64,000 nt of DNA from assembly GCA_944324305.1 (NCBI GenBank), contig CALUVV010000004.1, positions 62,001-126,000 of the forward strand. Direction: 5' to 3'. The DNA comes from Candidatus Gastranaerophilales bacterium (GTDB taxonomy: Bacteria; Cyanobacteriota; Vampirovibrionia; Gastranaerophilales; Gastranaerophilaceae). The notes under the pieces are model-generated. The model saw nothing but the letters and a program-made list of their open reading frames with translations, was not told where the DNA came from and ran no database searches. Position 1 is the first letter of the stretch. The number at the start of each line of letters is the position of its first letter. Shown here piece by piece: positions 8,363 through 17,762 of this stretch. The position numbers and the translations under genes were made by a program.

Positions 8363-8398
8363 TAAGCCCGGCGTCTTACCACACCGTTTTCGGGCTTA
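8363..8398. terminator. Terminator hairpin between convergent genes (second)
   Basis: TAAGCCCG (8363-8370) pairs with CGGGCTTA (8391-8398) with a 20-base loop. With the first hairpin it separates the YajQ-family gene from the convergent prepilin-YadA fusion. Confidence 0.5.
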
Positions 8399-8413
8399 TT
8401 TCCAGTATAAAAT

Positions 8414-10513
8414 TTATTTTAATTTTGCCTCAAGTTTTTCTATACGTGCTTTGAGTTCCTTATTTTCTTTTTCAAGTGCTGTCATGCGTGTATCGAGTTC
8501 TTTAATTGCATTTATCATCGTAAAAAACATATCTTCAAAACGAATTGTTAAAAATCCGTCCGTGCCTTTTTTTACAGCATTAGGAAAGACTTTTTGCAAA
8601 TCTTGTGCAATTACACCTGCATGCGGAGTTTTTGTCCGGTCTTTTTTAAAGGTATAATTAAAAACCTTAAGTTCCCGAATTTTATCTAAACCGGATGTAA
8701 ATTCTTTGCCTACATATTTCAGGCGGCGATCCGAAGTCCAATCGCCTCCGAATTTTCCATAATAATCCACATAACTTCTTGCAGTATCACGAAATTCACA
8801 TTCTGCTCCGTCACATCCTCCATGGTAACCGTCATATATACGTGGAGAATAATTGTTTGCATCATTAGAATTTGCTGTTCCAAATGGACGTGCAGCAACA
8901 GCCAGGGGCCCTTTTACGATTAAACCGCCATTTATTACAACATTTGCAACAACTCCTCTTCCTTCAGAACCTGTACTGGGTTCGCCATTATGAATTTCTA
9001 AAACAGCAGCACCGCTATTATATTTAGAACGGCTGCCTATAAATATTCGTTCAACATTATCTTTGTACCACGTTGATTCTGGTTCTTTGTTGGAGCCATT
9101 ATAAGTATTTGGACCTGAATTTTTACCTATACATACTTTATTACTTCCTGTTACATACTCACAAGCATTATCACCTATCGCTATATTATCTGTGCCATTG
9201 GCATTTGCATAACGCCCTATTGCTATACCTCTTGTTCCATTAGCTTTTGCCAGCGAACCAATAGCGATTGATTGATTTCCTTTATTATAACTTCCACCGG
9301 CGGATGAACGCTCTCCAATAGCAATACAACTATTTGCCAGAGCCTGGCTGTCACGTCCTATAGAAATGGAATCATAAGAAGCAGTACTTTCAGAGCTATT
9401 CCCGATAGCGATGGTGGTTTCTCCACTCGCTTTTGAACTTGAACCGAGAGCTATGGAAGAAGAAGCGCTAGCACTTGAACTCGCTCCGATAGAAATAGCA
9501 TCTTCATTATTAGATACTGCTCCATCACCGATGGAAATGGAACCGTTACCGGATGATGAAGTACTATTAGTGCCGTCAGAACTGCCGATAGCGATTGAAT
9601 TTTCGCCGGAAGCTGTTGTTCCGTTACCTATAGCAATAGCATCTGACTGAGAAGTGGACGAATTAACTCCTAATGCTACCGAACCGGTACCACCGGCATA
9701 AGAAGAAAAACCTACGGCGGTTGTATTTGTAAAAGTGGTTAAGCTTTGATTTTTATAATTAGAATTGGCACCAATTGCTACATTACCGTCGCCGTTACCG
9801 TACCATAAAGCATTTGTTCCGACGGCGACATTGTTTTGACCACTTCCTTCAGACATTGCATCGCCGCCAATTATGGTATTGCTGCCACCGGTGCCCAATT
9901 GATAGGCGTTTCTCCCTACAACTGTATTCCAGCTGCTGTTAGCTCTGGTTAAAGAATCATCTCCTACAGCCACATTATTATTGCCGTCGACATTTGCAGC
10001 AAGAGTTGTACCGATGCCGATATTATTATTGCCGCTTGTGGTTAATATTAGGGCATTATCCCCAATGGCAATATTACTGCTGCCGCTCGTTACTTGAGTT
10101 AAATTATTAGGACCGATACTGATATTATTACTGCCGCCATCTGTTAAGTGGTCCATACTACCGCTGCCTAAAACAAGGTTAGTACCGACAAGCTGTAAGC
10201 GCCCGACAGTGGTATTGTCTCGTTTAAAGGACAAATGAATTGGTAATGAAGAACTCGCATTCAATATTAACCGAGCTGCGTCATCATTTTCAAGCTTATT
10301 GGGCTGACCTATCATGGCTATCTGGCTTTGCCCTGCTCCAAAATATGCATCTGATAAATTCTCCGGAGAATAACGCCACGGGGAAGAATTAACCGAACCG
10401 TCTGCTCTGCTGCGAGTTGTCATGGCGGGCGCCATGGCAGCCAAAATTATGCTCATGATGAGCATCACAACCATCATTTCTGCTAATGTGAAGCCTTGTT
10501 TAATTTTTAACAT
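8414..10513 (-). CDS. Prepilin-like / YadA-head repeat / S74 chaperone-domain surface protein
   Basis: A 699-residue protein with three parts that are rarely joined. (1) Residues 1-32: class III signal MLKIKQG/FTLAEMMVVMLIM with Glu at +5 and a hydrophobic helix, as in type IV pilins. (2) Residues about 125-450: some twenty imperfect 12-16-residue repeats of the form (S/N)IAIGxxSxAxGxxS, the left-handed beta-roll of YadA-type trimeric adhesin heads. (3) Residues about 594-690: SDRRLKYVGKEF, LKVFNYTFK, HAGVIAQDLQKVFPNAV, then a C-terminal coiled coil (ALEKENKELKARIEKLEAKL), matching the S74 intramolecular chaperone of phage tail fibres, which trims itself before the Ser. I infer a trimeric fibre anchored or assembled through the prepilin machinery. 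It has its own promoter (10549-10577). Confidence 0.85.
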   Translation of the reverse strand: MLKIKQGFTLAEMMVVMLIMSIILAAMAPAMTTRSRADGSVNSSPWRYSPENLSDAYFGAGQSQIAMIGQPNKLENDDAARLILNASSSLPIHLSFKRDNTTVGRLQLVGTNLVLGSGSMDHLTDGGSNNISIGPNNLTQVTSGSSNIAIGDNALILTTSGNNNIGIGTTLAANVDGNNNVAVGDDSLTRANSSWNTVVGRNAYQLGTGGSNTIIGGDAMSEGSGQNNVAVGTNALWYGNGDGNVAIGANSNYKNQSLTTFTNTTAVGFSSYAGGTGSVALGVNSSTSQSDAIAIGNGTTASGENSIAIGSSDGTNSTSSSGNGSISIGDGAVSNNEDAISIGASSSASASSSIALGSSSKASGETTIAIGNSSESTASYDSISIGRDSQALANSCIAIGERSSAGGSYNKGNQSIAIGSLAKANGTRGIAIGRYANANGTDNIAIGDNACEYVTGSNKVCIGKNSGPNTYNGSNKEPESTWYKDNVERIFIGSRSKYNSGAAVLEIHNGEPSTGSEGRGVVANVVINGGLIVKGPLAVAARPFGTANSNDANNYSPRIYDGYHGGCDGAECEFRDTARSYVDYYGKFGGDWTSDRRLKYVGKEFTSGLDKIRELKVFNYTFKKDRTKTPHAGVIAQDLQKVFPNAVKKGTDGFLTIRFEDMFFTMINAIKELDTRMTALEKENKELKARIEKLEAKLK

Positions 10514-10548
10514 TAAAATACTCCCATAAACTTAATGTAATTATTTAT

Positions 10549-10577
10549 ATTATATCGTATATTACTTTAATAGTCAA
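10549..10577 (-). promoter_or_regulatory. Promoter of the prepilin-YadA fusion gene
   Basis: On the minus strand TTGACT (10577-10572), a 17-base spacer and TATAAT (10554-10549), followed by a leader of about 30 bases containing GGGAG before the ATG at 10513. Confidence 0.75.
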
Positions 10578-10646
10578 TATAGAATATAAGGTTGTACATT
10601 ATGTTTTGCCATAAATATTTATAAAATAATTTAATAGGAGTACATA

Positions 10647-10961
10647 ATGTCTGATTTTAAGAAGCTTTTAGGAAAAAAGATACAAACAATAAGAAAAGCA
10701 AAAGGGTTGACACAAGAGAAGTTAGCTGAATTAATAGATATTGAAACTCCGAGCTTAAGTTATTTGGAAACCGGTAAATATTCGCCTTCAATTGAAACTT
10801 TACAAAAATTATGCGAGGCTTTAAACGTTCACCCATGGGAATTTTATTATTTTACTGAACTTTCCGATGAGGACAAAAAGGAAGAATTAAAAAAAGCTCT
10901 GGATGAAAATCCAAAGCTTATTAAAATGCTTTATAATTTTTATAAATCAATTAATTATTAA
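10647..10961 (+). CDS. XRE-family transcriptional regulator
   Basis: A 104-residue protein: XRE helix-turn-helix at residues about 7-62 ([54 protein letters not shown]), followed by a short acidic/lysine-rich tail ([18 protein letters not shown]) that may mediate dimerisation. ATAGGAGT precedes the ATG. It is divergent from the prepilin-YadA gene and is a candidate regulator of it. Its last 11 bases overlap the 3' end of the convergent panD. Confidence 0.88.
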   Translation: MSDFKKLLGKKIQTIRKAKGLTQEKLAELIDIETPSLSYLETGKYSPSIETLQKLCEALNVHPWEFYYFTELSDEDKKEELKKALDENPKLIKMLYNFYKSINY

Positions 10962-11304
10962 TTACTTTATTGCTGTCGTCAACAATAACGATTGCCGGTT
11001 TATAATTATCCATTTCATCGGGGTTGTACAGACCGTAAGCTATAATTATAACTTTGTCGCCGGGTTGAACTTTTCTGGCAGCGGCACCGTTAAGACAAAT
11101 CATTCCGGAATTAGCTTCTCCCTTTATTACATATGTATGAAATCTTTCACCATTATTAATATCTAAAATATCTACTTTCTGCCATTCTTTTATTTTAGCT
11201 TCTTTCATTAATGTTTCATCAATAGTGATAGAACCTACATAATTTAAGTTTGCATCCGTTACGGTTGCTCTGTGTATTTTTGAACTAATGAATTCTTGCA
11301 ACAT
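10951..11304 (-). CDS. panD: Aspartate 1-decarboxylase precursor
   Basis: PanD makes beta-alanine for pantothenate and coenzyme A. The 117-residue proenzyme has the self-processing site YVGSITID, with cleavage expected between Gly24 and Ser25 to create the pyruvoyl cofactor, and the active-site neighbourhood [25 protein letters not shown] and YGLYNPDE. Length is typical. No other pantothenate gene is in the window. The gene sits downstream of the terminator at 11390-11422 and so has its own promoter. Confidence 0.95.
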   Translation of the reverse strand: MLQEFISSKIHRATVTDANLNYVGSITIDETLMKEAKIKEWQKVDILDINNGERFHTYVIKGEANSGMICLNGAAARKVQPGDKVIIIAYGLYNPDEMDNYKPAIVIVDDSNKVINN

Positions 11305-11389
11305 ATTTTTATCCTTTTTGACAATTTTGGTTAAAAGTTTTATACCTCGCCCGAATATTTTAACTCAAACAACAAAAAAAATCAAAAAG

Positions 11390-11422
11390 AAGATGCAGCT
11401 ATTATAAGAATAGTTACATCTT
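11390..11422 (-). terminator. Terminator of the GH13 operon
   Basis: AAGATG (11390-11395) pairs with CATCTT (11417-11422) and an inner CTATT/AATAG stem extends the hairpin; on the minus strand it is followed by a T-rich run. Confidence 0.7.
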
Positions 11423-11451
11423 TGTTTTGTTTATTTAATGTGCCTTCTTAT

Positions 11452-13176
11452 TTATAAATTTTGTTTGTAAATTTTATCGCAGAAGTTTTCAATATTAGGA
11501 GTATCTATTTCAAATACATGAACTCTTGCAGGACCTAAATCTACGCATAACTCATTTTCTTTTGCCTGCAATACGCTTTCTTTTCCGTATGAAGGAAGAA
11601 GGTTGTTCAATGCCTGATCAGCTTTTAATGTCGGGACTTTTATTTTGCAGGCAACAGAACGGTTAACATTTTTGTTTGCAACAACAAGCAGTGTTTTACC
11701 GTTTAAATGTCTTGCGTAAGTAATAATCTGGTCATTTTTATCGTTTTCTTTATCTAATTGAATAAATGTTCCTTTAGTTATAACATCAAGATATTTATCG
11801 CGCATTTCAAAAGCACTTTTCATGAAGTTACCTATTTCAGGCTGTGTTCCGCCCGGTTTCCTTGATAGGTTAAATATATCCAGTCTGCCTCTGTGAACTG
11901 TCATTTCATGATTATCTGTCTGCGTTTCAGGGTTGTATTTATTTGCGAATGAATACAGATAATCATCGCCTGTTTGATATCCGTCGAGTATATACGGGTT
12001 CAGCATAGGCAGCGTTGCCTGCAAGCCCATTGTAAGGTTGCAATATTCAGCACCGCCGTGGAACATTGGTGATATGTCATCATGGGTTGCAAACGAGCCG
12101 ATTAATGATTTTCCTTTAGGTAACCTGTATGACATATCAAGCTGCTCTTTTACGTAATCCATAAAAGTCGTAGCATCAGGCCATTCATGGAAAATATGGT
12201 ATTGACCGTAAATTAAGTCAAATCCTGATCTTAAAGAATCTTCCGGTCTGTCATGCGGCATGTTGGCCTGAGGAGAAGCATCTTCATATGTGTAGGTTTC
12301 GGCAAGCCAGGCGAATTCGGGATCACGCATATGTGAATAAGGTATCATTATATCCCAGAACTCGGCAGGTTTTGTTCTCGCAACGTCTGCTCTTATACCG
12401 TCAATTCCTAAATCAATACACATATCAATAAACTTTTTATGGTATTCAAGAAGTTTTGGATTTAAAGTTCTTTTTCCTTCATCTTCCCAGGGTTGAAGCA
12501 TTCTGATATCGTTCCAGCCCTGCGGAGTTTTTGCTAATCCGTCTTTTTCTACTGCCATTAACTCAGGCATGTTTAAAAACATTTCATAAGATGCACAGCT
12601 TGGCAAATCAAGCATTACACGAATGCCGCGTTTGTGGCACTCGTCAATAAAAGCTTTAAACTGTTCTTTATCACTTCTCGGATCATTTTTATCTATAAGC
12701 ATAGGGTCAATTTCAAGCATATCTTTGGGAGCATAGACCGAACCTGCCGTGCCCATTGCTTTAATTTTTCCCGGCGTGCTGATTGGAAGAACGTGCAGTG
12801 TATTAAATCCTGATGCTTTTACTTCATCAAGTCTTTCAATTGCATTTAGGAATGTACCGTGCTGTTCGTTTCCGTCAATGTAATCATTTCCGTTTAAATC
12901 TTTGGCGTTAAATGTTCTCGGAACCATTGCAAGAATTTTTGCCTGATTATTTTGGAATAATGTTTTCAAATCGTTATGATAATGAACGGGAGCTGTTGTT
13001 TCTGTCTTTGTTACGGCAGGTGTATTAATCATTGCCAGATTATTCAAGTATGCATTTAACAAACCTGAATTTACCGCTTTTTGCTCTTGAGGAGCAGTTG
13101 CAGACTGAGTGTTTGCGGGGGCGGATTGCTTTATTTGTTGTATTTTTAATGCAAGTAAGTTTGTTGAATTAATCAT
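11452..13176 (-). CDS. Alpha-amylase family (GH13) protein, cytoplasmic
   Basis: A 574-residue protein whose residues about 85-500 form a GH13 barrel. The catalytic triad is visible: nucleophile Asp264 in GIDGIRADVAR, acid/base Glu293 in AWLAETY, and Asp366 in FATHDD. Other GH13 landmarks are FNTLHVLPIS, GTAGSVYAPKD and RGIRVMLDLPS. Residues about 91-100 (DLNGNDYIDG) look like a single calcium-binding loop. The first 80 residues are Ala/Gln/Thr-rich, with no signal peptide. The KPAEFWD context after the nucleophile recalls maltosyltransferase-type members, but substrate specificity cannot be read. It overlaps the upstream 866-residue gene by 4 bases and is last in a three-gene operon. Confidence 0.85.
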   Translation of the reverse strand: MINSTNLLALKIQQIKQSAPANTQSATAPQEQKAVNSGLLNAYLNNLAMINTPAVTKTETTAPVHYHNDLKTLFQNNQAKILAMVPRTFNAKDLNGNDYIDGNEQHGTFLNAIERLDEVKASGFNTLHVLPISTPGKIKAMGTAGSVYAPKDMLEIDPMLIDKNDPRSDKEQFKAFIDECHKRGIRVMLDLPSCASYEMFLNMPELMAVEKDGLAKTPQGWNDIRMLQPWEDEGKRTLNPKLLEYHKKFIDMCIDLGIDGIRADVARTKPAEFWDIMIPYSHMRDPEFAWLAETYTYEDASPQANMPHDRPEDSLRSGFDLIYGQYHIFHEWPDATTFMDYVKEQLDMSYRLPKGKSLIGSFATHDDISPMFHGGAEYCNLTMGLQATLPMLNPYILDGYQTGDDYLYSFANKYNPETQTDNHEMTVHRGRLDIFNLSRKPGGTQPEIGNFMKSAFEMRDKYLDVITKGTFIQLDKENDKNDQIITYARHLNGKTLLVVANKNVNRSVACKIKVPTLKADQALNNLLPSYGKESVLQAKENELCVDLGPARVHVFEIDTPNIENFCDKIYKQNL

Positions 13177-15773
13177 TTTTGACTGCCTTTTTGTTCATTT
13201 GATTTCATTTTTCCGAAGAAGAATTGGGCAAGAACAGTAACTCCGAGTGTTGCAGCTCCGATAGTGCCGAAGATTTTCAGCCATTTATTTGTATTATAAG
13301 CTTGCTGCCCTGCTTTATAGAACAATTCATCTGTCGCAATTCCGGTTAACAGGAATTTAAGTTCCGAGCCTGCATTACTTACGGGTCTTATTCTGTGGCG
13401 GGGTTTTGCAAAGTTATATTCTCCGCCGATTTTTTCCAGAATAAGTTTTCTGTAATTCATAAATTCTTCTTTAATTAAGTGCTTGTCTGAAATAGCTTCT
13501 GTTTCCTTATCCAGCCCTGTTTCATAGAGCATTCTCATTACGTCCTGATAGAAGTATTTATCATTAGGTATATCAACCAGGCCTTTTGTTTTTCCGAAGT
13601 ATTCGTTGATAACTTTACCGTTTTCTACTTTTAGCGGAGATCTGTCAGGAGACGGGTGAGGATTTCTGTGCATATAGAATTTATTTGCAAAATCTGATGA
13701 GTGGCCGCTCATTGTAAACTGTTTGCCGAATTCTATAATTTCTTCTTTTTCTTCTCTTGTGTACTTGCTTAAGGCTTCTAAATCGTTGGCATTTGCCGCA
13801 ATTTGTCTGTAATAGAAAATAGTGTTATACAATCTGAGGAACGAACTTTTTATTCCCAAAAGCCTGTCAGATACATAAGCTTTTTGTATATTTTTAAGCG
13901 TTCCGACATTGTCAGAACCGTTTATACCGACAACAGCTCTTTCCGTTTTATGGAAGCCTGCATCATGAAGAGCACTTGCAAATTCATTAAATACGGTATC
14001 AACCTTAATTTCGTAATTTGATTTAAGTGTGAGTTTTTGTGCATCATCGAGATTTTCTGTACTTTTCAATATTGATACCGAAATGTCACCGGGCTTAATT
14101 AATGTATCAAGCTCTGCAATTTTTTCGGCAAGTTTATTCATTAACGTGGTGTAAGATTCTTTATTAGAAACAATATTTTCTATCTTATCTCTTACAAGCT
14201 CACCCATAAGATTTCTGTCAAATCTTACTTTATTAATTTCTTTTCTAGAAATGCCTAACATATCCAAAAGTGATTTTGATGTATTATTCCAGTAATTTGC
14301 AGCAACTGTTTCAGGAGCGGCGCCAACTTTTTTCAATGCGTATTCATCGAGAGCATTATTTTTTGCTCTGAAATCATCCATAATATTGGCAACATTTCTT
14401 AATTTAGCCTGAAGCGTAGAATCAAGTACACTGCCATGAATTTTGTCAAGAATATTTCTTACCGGGTGTTTTTCCTTTTTATTGCTTGCAATCAATTTTT
14501 TAATATAAGTGAGATCAAGCTGTTTGTCGGCAGGCAAATTTTTATTATACTCATTAACATTATTAATGACAGTGAGCATAATTTTATCAGTTATTTTTTT
14601 GAATTCGGAATGTTCAACATTTCTGTACAAGAAGCCGTTGTCTTTTAATATTTTGAGCATTGCATCGTTGTCAGGAAGAATTCTTGTCATAACTTCTTCG
14701 CTGAAATGCTTATTTTTAAATTTTTCTTTAAGTTTTTTAGATATATTTTTGGCTGTTGTATCATTAATCAGATACGTGTTGTCAAAAAGCATTGAATTCA
14801 AGTCAGCCTTAAAGCTTTCTGCCGTAACTAAATCCATACCGTCAGTAAATGTATTTGTTAAAAGTTTTTGTACCTCTTTATCAATCGGTTGGTCTTTATA
14901 CAGTTCGATAATTTTTTCTAAATTATTTTTGAATGTATGTTTTTTATTTTTTTCTGCATATTTATCAAATTCTGCAAGTATTTTATCAGCTTTTTTATTT
15001 TGAAGATTATTTAAATATTTTGCAAGATAAGGCTCAGCCTGATTACATATAAGAGCACTCATTACAGGTGTTGCAAAACCTGCTGTCAGCATCCATAAAG
15101 TATTATTCTGGATTGCGATTTTCTTCATTTTTTCCTGAATGGCTTCGCGTCTGTTAGGAATATTTTTATCAACACCTAACCTGTTGCCTATTTTTTGAAT
15201 TTCTTCATCAGTATACAAATCCCAAGGTATAAATTGCGGATCCTGATAGAATGGTTTCTTTCTGCCGAAGCTGTCTTCGTACTGTTTTTGAACGTTAACA
15301 CCATGGATTAAATATGCGGGAAGCTGAATTGCAATTTTCGGCCATATTGCCATAGATGCAAGGAATGAACCTAAACCTACAAATTCCATACCTTTTGTCA
15401 ACGGAGTTTGTTTTCTGCTGAACAAATAACCTGCAATCGCAAGTCCGCCGAGTTTTAAACCGACATCGTTAAGTTTACCGAGTTCATGGTCGTTAGCCTC
15501 TCCGTGAATTGCATGTTTTAAAGCTTTAGCATCATAAATAGCGTCTTTTATCATTATTGCAGGTGCGTTAAATATGTTGCCTTTTATCAATCTGCCTTTA
15601 CCCTTCAGCGGTTTAATAAAAGTTCTGTTATCAAGTTCATGCTGAATATCAAAATGAGGCATTGGTTTTGGCGGTGTCTGTACAACGGGTGCCTGTTTTT
15701 TGACAGGGCGGTTAGTCTGATATCCGCCTGCAGGTTTGTTTGCTATGTAATTTTGAATTAAATTTGTTGTCAT
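13173..15773 (-). CDS. Large membrane-associated protein of unknown function
   Basis: An 866-residue protein I cannot assign. The N-terminus is proline-rich (VKKQAPVVQTPPKPMP). Hydrophobic helices lie at about residues 106-165 (GLKLGGLAIAGYLF, EFVGLGSFLASMAIWPKIAI) and 227-245 (LWMLTAGFATPVMSALIC). A long, Lys/Asp-rich helical middle follows (about 250-820), then one C-terminal membrane helix (IFGTIGAATLGVTVLAQFFFG) with a basic tail. Its N-terminal quarter aligns with the product of the upstream gene around F(I/R)PWDLY and RLG. It starts 1 base after that gene and overlaps the GH13 gene by 4, so the three are co-translated. Function is unknown. Confidence 0.8.
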   Translation of the reverse strand: MTTNLIQNYIANKPAGGYQTNRPVKKQAPVVQTPPKPMPHFDIQHELDNRTFIKPLKGKGRLIKGNIFNAPAIMIKDAIYDAKALKHAIHGEANDHELGKLNDVGLKLGGLAIAGYLFSRKQTPLTKGMEFVGLGSFLASMAIWPKIAIQLPAYLIHGVNVQKQYEDSFGRKKPFYQDPQFIPWDLYTDEEIQKIGNRLGVDKNIPNRREAIQEKMKKIAIQNNTLWMLTAGFATPVMSALICNQAEPYLAKYLNNLQNKKADKILAEFDKYAEKNKKHTFKNNLEKIIELYKDQPIDKEVQKLLTNTFTDGMDLVTAESFKADLNSMLFDNTYLINDTTAKNISKKLKEKFKNKHFSEEVMTRILPDNDAMLKILKDNGFLYRNVEHSEFKKITDKIMLTVINNVNEYNKNLPADKQLDLTYIKKLIASNKKEKHPVRNILDKIHGSVLDSTLQAKLRNVANIMDDFRAKNNALDEYALKKVGAAPETVAANYWNNTSKSLLDMLGISRKEINKVRFDRNLMGELVRDKIENIVSNKESYTTLMNKLAEKIAELDTLIKPGDISVSILKSTENLDDAQKLTLKSNYEIKVDTVFNEFASALHDAGFHKTERAVVGINGSDNVGTLKNIQKAYVSDRLLGIKSSFLRLYNTIFYYRQIAANANDLEALSKYTREEKEEIIEFGKQFTMSGHSSDFANKFYMHRNPHPSPDRSPLKVENGKVINEYFGKTKGLVDIPNDKYFYQDVMRMLYETGLDKETEAISDKHLIKEEFMNYRKLILEKIGGEYNFAKPRHRIRPVSNAGSELKFLLTGIATDELFYKAGQQAYNTNKWLKIFGTIGAATLGVTVLAQFFFGKMKSNEQKGSQK

Positions 15774-15774
15774 A

Positions 15775-16809
15775 TTAGTTTACCACGTACCTGTCGTCTT
15801 TCTTAATTACATCAGCCGCATCCACTTTAGACGGTTTTTGTGAACTTGACATTGCGTTGATTACTCCGAGAACAGATGAAAGTAATGCTGTTCCTATAAG
15901 AATTTTTCCGGCATGTTTATTAATACCGTTTCCTTCTCCTTTATAAAGAGCTTTTGCACTTTTTACCAAATTTTTGCCGAATGATTTCATTGATTTCGTA
16001 AATTCTTTACCCTTCCAGAATTTGAAAGTCATAACATTAAAGAAGTTTTCCCAGGGTTTTTGGAAAGCAAGTGCTACACCGGTTGCAGCCCATAAGTATG
16101 ATGATATATTTTTAGCAAGATTTGTTTTAACAATAATTTCTTTAATTCTCGGTTTTACTTCCTGATCGGAATCGATCAGATTATTTCCCATACCTAATCT
16201 CTTAGCAATCCTGTCATATCTGTAATTTCTCTTTTCTCCCTTGGTTTCATCGCCGTAAAGCAAGTCCCAGCGGGGAAATTCAACACTTTCAAAAACTTTA
16301 TGATATTCTATGCTTGTAATATCGGTGTCGTTTACGTCATCTGGAAGTTCATAAATTACTTTTGCATAAGGTCTTTCCGTATCTATGCCGGTCAGCATTC
16401 TTATAGGAGTGCTGATAAAGGATTTTGAAACATTTTTGGCAAGCCCGTAGAACAAAACACCAAGGGCCATTTTTTTACCGAGTGCTGAAGCTTTGGTTTT
16501 TGCAAACGGTTCAAAATATTTATTAGCAGCATTAAATACTCCCATAAGCATACCGCTTCCGATTAAGTACGGAACTGTGCCCATGGTCAAAAATTCATAA
16601 AAGTTAGCGTTTTTATTCCCTTTTAAGCCCTTTGCAGGGTATAAAGTTGCGGCATTGGTAAGTTTATCAATACCTATAAGCGTACGTGTGGCAAGATTAT
16701 TGTTTAAAAGCGTGTCATGATCATATTCCAGAGCTTTTTTCTTTCCCTCTTTGCCGCTGTCTGCAGAAAAATTTATGTTGTTTTTAATATTATTAATAGG
16801 TAAAATCAT
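15775..16809 (-). CDS. Membrane protein of unknown function, related to the downstream 866-residue protein
   Basis: A 344-residue protein starting MILPINN; I chose the ATG at 16809 because GGAG sits just upstream of it, and an ATG at 16824 would place that site inside the gene. Hydrophobic segments lie at about residues 75-95, 115-130, 235-250 and 304-322. Residues 185-250 (EFPRWDLLYGDE, RLGMGNN, YLWAATGVALAF) resemble residues 180-240 of the 866-residue neighbour (FIPWDLYTDEE, RLGVDKN, LWMLTAGFATP), indicating a shared domain. The N-terminus carries NINFSAD, similar to short SFG motifs in two other unknown proteins here. It is first of a three-gene operon ending in a GH13 enzyme. Confidence 0.78.
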   Translation of the reverse strand: MILPINNIKNNINFSADSGKEGKKKALEYDHDTLLNNNLATRTLIGIDKLTNAATLYPAKGLKGNKNANFYEFLTMGTVPYLIGSGMLMGVFNAANKYFEPFAKTKASALGKKMALGVLFYGLAKNVSKSFISTPIRMLTGIDTERPYAKVIYELPDDVNDTDITSIEYHKVFESVEFPRWDLLYGDETKGEKRNYRYDRIAKRLGMGNNLIDSDQEVKPRIKEIIVKTNLAKNISSYLWAATGVALAFQKPWENFFNVMTFKFWKGKEFTKSMKSFGKNLVKSAKALYKGEGNGINKHAGKILIGTALLSSVLGVINAMSSSQKPSKVDAADVIKKDDRYVVN

Positions 16810-16906
16810 CTTTACTCCACACACATCGATTTAATCATACAAGGACCGTAAATATTATTTTTTGACAGTAATATTAAATCAATTTTACATTTTTTAACAA
16901 TATTTT

Positions 16907-17752
16907 TTATCCGAAAACAGAGAAAAATACTGCGGTTGCAATCCCTGCTATAATGCAGTAATAACCGAATATTGCAAGCGAAAATTTTGAGATAAATTTC
17001 ATGAAATATTTAATACATAAATAGCCTGTTGCTGCCGATATAATTGTTCCTGCAATTATGGCATTCCAGTTGTACTGCATGGCTTCATGAATATCAATTT
17101 TTATGAGCGGATAAACCATGGAAGCTCCAAGAATAATTGGAATACTCAGCAGAAAAGAGTATCTTGCCGCCGTAACTCTGTCCAATCCGCAAAATAAACC
17201 TGTTGCAATAGTCCAGCCCGAGCGTGAAAATCCCGGAAGAGCCGCTAAACCTTGAGCAAGACCTATAAGAATTGACGTTTTTAAATCAACTTCATCTTTT
17301 TTTACTTCAAGTTTTTTTGACTTGTACTCACTGTAAAGAAGCGTAAAACCTGTTATAAATAGTAAAATTCCGACAACCGACGGATTATAAACGAGTTTTT
17401 CCGCAACTTCGTTGATTGGGAGAGCAAGTGCAACGGTAATTACTGTGCCTGCCATTATGAATAAGCCTAATTTTGCTTCTTTATCAGACCAATCTTTATT
17501 TTTTAAGGCATGCCACATTGCTTTTAAAATGTTTGCAATATCTTTTCTGAAAAATATCATTACGGCAATAAGAGTTCCCAAATGAACCATGATGTCAAAA
17601 AACACTTCTTCATTCGAGCTTTGAACAATTTCAATTCCTTTCAAAACCTTATAAAAGTTTGATGTGAAAACAAGATGAGCGGAACTCGAAATCGGTAAAA
17701 ATTCGCTCAACCCCTGAACTATTCCCATTAATATTGCCTGTATAAAATTCAT
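16907..17752 (-). CDS. uppP: Undecaprenyl-diphosphatase
   Basis: A 281-residue polytopic membrane protein of the BacA/UppP family, which recycles the lipid carrier undecaprenyl phosphate for peptidoglycan and LPS synthesis. Both family signatures are present: GIVQGLSEFLPISSSAHL near the N-terminus, with the catalytic Glu, and LPGFSRSGWTIATGL with the phosphate-binding PGxSRSG around residues 170-185. I chose the ATG at 17752, preceded by AGGAAGGG, giving MNFIQAILMG; an upstream ATG at 17776 overlaps queD. It is last in the kdsD-kdsC-queD-uppP cluster, 10 bases after queD. Confidence 0.95.
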   Translation of the reverse strand: MNFIQAILMGIVQGLSEFLPISSSAHLVFTSNFYKVLKGIEIVQSSNEEVFFDIMVHLGTLIAVMIFFRKDIANILKAMWHALKNKDWSDKEAKLGLFIMAGTVITVALALPINEVAEKLVYNPSVVGILLFITGFTLLYSEYKSKKLEVKKDEVDLKTSILIGLAQGLAALPGFSRSGWTIATGLFCGLDRVTAARYSFLLSIPIILGASMVYPLIKIDIHEAMQYNWNAIIAGTIISAATGYLCIKYFMKFISKFSLAIFGYYCIIAGIATAVFFSVFG

Positions 17753-17762
17753 TTTACCCTTC

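Noticed and set aside
8800-10200. Dense short repeats that might be a CRISPR array or tandem DNA repeats
   Set aside because: They are imperfect, in phase with codons and encode the YadA-head IAIG motif. Neither spacer-repeat regularity nor cas genes are present.
11305-11389. Riboswitch upstream of panD
   Set aside because: The region is short and A/T-rich with no conserved helix pattern that I recognise.
14509-15003. Plus-strand open frame of 164 codons
   Set aside because: It lies opposite the 866-residue minus-strand gene, whose codon usage and overlaps with neighbours are convincing. The plus frame has no ribosome site and a composition typical of a reverse-complement shadow.
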